Shown here: piece after piece, positions 6,725 through 7,524 of the stretch
How positions within the stretch are numbered: position 1 is the first letter of the stretch
How the letters are laid out: each line of letters starts with the position of its first letter
From: Actinomycetota bacterium
GTDB lineage: Bacteria; Actinomycetota; Actinomycetes; S36-B12; UBA5976
Reading direction: 5' to 3'
Length of the DNA: 7,524 bases
Assembly: GCA_009702945.1 (NCBI GenBank)
Contig: WLGZ01000039.1
Location: 1 to 7,524, forward strand
Made by a program: the position numbers and the translations under genes
The notes under the pieces: generated by a model
Database searches by the model: none
The model's input: only the letters and a program-made list of their open reading frames with translations
What the model was told of the DNA's origin: nothing

Positions 6725-6737
6725 GGAATTGAATTCC
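6725..6737. repeat. 13-bp palindrome between the antitoxin gene and the zinc-ribbon gene
   Basis: GGAATT-G-AATTCC is a perfect palindrome around a single central base, 20 bp beyond the antitoxin stop codon. It could be a dimeric regulator site, but a 6-bp arm can arise by chance and no repeat copy is seen in the window. Confidence 0.25.
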
Positions 6738-6756
6738 AGAGTTTGTGATTATCGAA

Positions 6757-6966
6757 TCAACGGCTGTGCAGCTCATCAGTAAAGCGGCCACCTTCTGGGC
6801 CGTCCCAACCGATTCCAAAAATGCTGTCAACCAATTTCATCTGGTCAGTCTCTACCACCAGCCGCCGCAAGGCCATATCTACCGCACTCTTTTTTGTCGG
6901 CAAATTAAAGCGATTCATGACAATGGCTACAAGCTCGTCATCAATATCAATGTTGGTGCGACTCAT
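6757..6966 (-). CDS. Solitary VapB-type antitoxin
   Basis: This 69-residue protein resembles type II antitoxins of the VapB family (PF09957 type). The N-terminus SRTNIDIDDEL is the beta strand of a ribbon-helix-helix DNA-binding fold. It is followed by helices containing KKSAVDMALRRLV, then a C-terminal tail with GIGWDGPEGG, like the GxGWxG tail that wraps around VapC toxins. The frame stays open upstream to 7098, but that stretch runs through the terminator and the tRNA gene, so the ATG at 6966 is the real start. No Shine-Dalgarno sequence precedes it; TATATT (6980-6975) lies 8 bases upstream, which suggests a leaderless mRNA. A vapC gene should follow on the same strand, but only 177 bases remain before the next gene and no PIN domain can be read there. 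It may act on a toxin elsewhere or as a lone regulator. Confidence 0.8.
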   Translation of the reverse strand: MSRTNIDIDDELVAIVMNRFNLPTKKSAVDMALRRLVVETDQMKLVDSIFGIGWDGPEGGRFTDELHSR

Positions 6967-6974
6967 AAACACGA

Positions 6975-6980
6975 AATATA
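6975..6980 (-). promoter_or_regulatory. Predicted -10 box of the antitoxin gene (leaderless)
   Basis: TATATT on the minus strand ends 8 bases before the ATG at 6966, the spacing expected when transcription starts at the first base of the codon. No clear -35 is visible in the 20 bases upstream, and there is no ribosome-binding site between box and ATG. The box lies between the tRNA terminator and the gene, so the antitoxin has its own promoter rather than riding on tRNA transcription. Confidence 0.45.
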
Positions 6981-7006
6981 CCAAGTGCGTGGGATTTTTG
7001 ACGGAA

Positions 7007-7030
7007 AAATACCCCCTTGCGGGGGTATTT
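7007..7030 (-). terminator. Rho-independent terminator of the tRNA-Val gene
   Basis: AAATACCCCC (7007-7016) and GGGGGTATTT (7021-7030) form a perfect 10-bp stem. On the minus strand the loop is GCAA, a GNRA tetraloop, and the stem runs into TTTTT. It starts 9 bases after the tRNA 3' end and separates the tRNA from the antitoxin promoter. Confidence 0.93.
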
Positions 7031-7039
7031 CCATTGCAG

Positions 7040-7113
7040 TGGGCGCTAAGGGACTCGAACCCCTGACCCTCTCGGTGTAAACGAGATGCTCTAGCCAACT
7101 GAGCTAAGCGCCC
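7040..7113 (-). tRNA. tRNA-Val (anticodon UAC)
   Basis: The minus strand folds into a complete 74-nt cloverleaf. The acceptor stem is GGGCGCT with AGCGCCC, followed by the discriminator A. The D stem is GCTC/GAGC, and the anticodon stem TCTCG/CGAGA surrounds the loop TTTACAC, so the anticodon is TAC (valine, GUA/GUG). The variable loop is GGGTC and the T arm AGGGG-TTCGAGT-CCCTT has the standard TTCGA. The CCA end is not encoded (CTGC follows the discriminator), so it must be added after transcription. The tRNA is a single copy with its own terminator, placed between the peroxiredoxin and antitoxin genes. Confidence 0.97.
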
Positions 7114-7126
7114 TACGTGCTTCCCT

Positions 7127-7140
7127 ACCTTATCTAAGGT
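7127..7140. promoter_or_regulatory. Inverted repeat at the presumed tRNA-Val promoter
   Basis: ACCTTA-TC-TAAGGT has 6-bp arms around two bases. On the minus strand its second half contains TAAGGT (7132-7127), a TAnnnT -10 box 13 bases before the mature tRNA 5' end. No matching -35 is evident, so the promoter call is tentative; the repeat may be incidental to the -10 region. Confidence 0.3.
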
Positions 7141-7209
7141 TTGGAAAAGTTAGAAATCGAATGTGGGGGTTTGCAATGACCCCAGACCTTTTGGTGGAAA
7201 TGAAAAATA

Positions 7210-7246
7210 CCACGGCCGGTGAGTCTCGGGTCTACACCGGCCGTGG
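7210..7246 (-). terminator. Rho-independent terminator of the peroxiredoxin gene
   Basis: CCACGGCCGGTG (7210-7221) and CACCGGCCGTGG (7235-7246) form a perfect, very GC-rich 12-bp stem with a 13-base loop. On the minus strand it is followed by TATTTTTCATTTCC, a good U-tract. It lies 57 bases after the peroxiredoxin stop codon and stops read-through toward tRNA-Val. Confidence 0.93.
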
Positions 7247-7303
7247 CATCTCAATTTCACACCTAGTCAGACAAGTCCGCATCTTTTAGCGAACTGTCCG
7301 AAT

Positions 7304-7524
7304 TTAGAGGGCTGCTAGCGCCTGCTTGTATTCCTCGGTATTGCGAGCATCGCCTGGACCATTTACAACTGACCAGCGCAGGATTCCTGCCTTATCGATT
7401 ACGAATGTGCCGCGCATTGAGAAACCGCGTGGCTCAAAGAATGAACCGTAAGCCTTGGAAACTTCACCATGTGGCCAGAAGTCAGAAAGCAGTGGGTAGT
7501 TCAAGTTTTCTTGTTCTGCAAAAA
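7304..7524 (-). CDS. ahpE: AhpE-like peroxiredoxin, C-terminal part (cut by the right edge)
   Basis: The visible 73 residues are the C-terminal half of a cytoplasmic one-cysteine peroxiredoxin of the AhpE class, which reduces hydrogen peroxide and organic peroxides. The segment LNYPLLSDFWPHGEVSKAYG matches the PLLSDFWPHG...AYG stretch of Mycobacterium tuberculosis AhpE (Rv2238c). It is followed by SMRGTFVIDKAG, whose arginine belongs to the peroxidatic active site, and by PGDARN near the end. The peroxidatic cysteine and the start codon lie beyond base 7524, so catalytic competence cannot be checked. The frame continues to the edge without a stop; the TTG at 7504 is an internal leucine codon. 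The stop is at 7304, with its terminator downstream. Confidence 0.93.
   Translation of the reverse strand, partial: FAEQENLNYPLLSDFWPHGEVSKAYGSFFEPRGFSMRGTFVIDKAGILRWSVVNGPGDARNTEEYKQALAAL

Noticed and set aside
6580..6756. A possible vapC remnant: a short minus-strand frame reading VDSIITNSGIQFLHD just after the antitoxin
   Set aside because: The frame is under 30 codons and lacks a start codon at the usual place. The weak likeness to a VapC N-terminus (V-D-S) is not enough to call a pseudogene.
6967..7098. N-terminal extension of the antitoxin frame to 7098
   Set aside because: This stretch runs through the terminator hairpin and most of the tRNA-Val gene, and the added residues do not resemble the family.
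7166..7183. GGGGT...ACCCC hairpin between the peroxiredoxin terminator and the tRNA
   Set aside because: Only a 5-bp stem with an 8-base loop and no U-tract; it is probably incidental to the tRNA upstream region.
1..7524. CRISPR arrays, insertion sequences, long direct repeats or prophage genes
   Set aside because: Reading both strands showed no regularly spaced repeats, no transposase or integrase motif, and no target-site duplications.

Overview
The window looks like a piece of chromosome from an actinobacterium with moderate GC, noticeably lower than the high-GC members of the phylum. This fits a streamlined freshwater or marine lineage, but the placement is an inference. It rests on the gene set: a C4 zinc-ribbon/coiled-coil protein next to RNase HI (compare Rv2229c-Rv2228c of Mycobacterium tuberculosis), an AhpE-type one-cysteine peroxiredoxin (compare Rv2238c), a type A RNase P RNA, and promoters that look leaderless with TAnnnT -10 boxes. 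There is no clear sign of a phage, transposon, CRISPR array or other large mobile element.

Layout from left to right. At about 1-155, on the minus strand, lies the 5' half of the RNase P RNA gene (rnpB); its 3' half is beyond the left edge. Diverging from it by only about 25-30 bp is a plus-strand metal-dependent amidohydrolase of the YtcJ-like family (178-1794). Its stop codon overlaps the stop of a large convergent minus-strand gene (1791-4262), a flavin- and folate-dependent dimethylglycine/sarcosine dehydrogenase-like enzyme. A 338-bp intergenic region follows. It holds the presumed control region of the dehydrogenase, a terminator-like hairpin (4396-4430) for transcription arriving from the right, and a long imperfect stem (4515-4576) in what would be the 3' UTR of the next operon.

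At 4601-6579 is a compact minus-strand operon read from right to left: zinc-ribbon/coiled-coil protein, RNase HI (best start is a GTG overlapping the previous stop), and the peroxide-stress protein YaaA. Upstream of it, 6757-6966 encodes a solitary VapB-type antitoxin with no toxin beside it, probably from a leaderless transcript. Then come the strong terminator (7007-7030) and the gene (7040-7113) of a tRNA-Val with anticodon UAC. The right end holds a second strong terminator (7210-7246) and the C-terminal part of an AhpE-like peroxiredoxin (7304 to the edge).

How the genes fit together: RNase P RNA, tRNA-Val, RNase HI, YaaA and AhpE are housekeeping or stress functions. The amidohydrolase and dehydrogenase form a catabolic pair, possibly acting on N-methylated amines or amides, set between rnpB and the rnhA-yaaA operon. 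The points most worth a second look are the face-to-face promoters at rnpB/amidohydrolase, the orphan antitoxin, and the structured untranslated regions around the zinc-ribbon/rnhA/yaaA operon. I did not find a convincing new multi-gene system.
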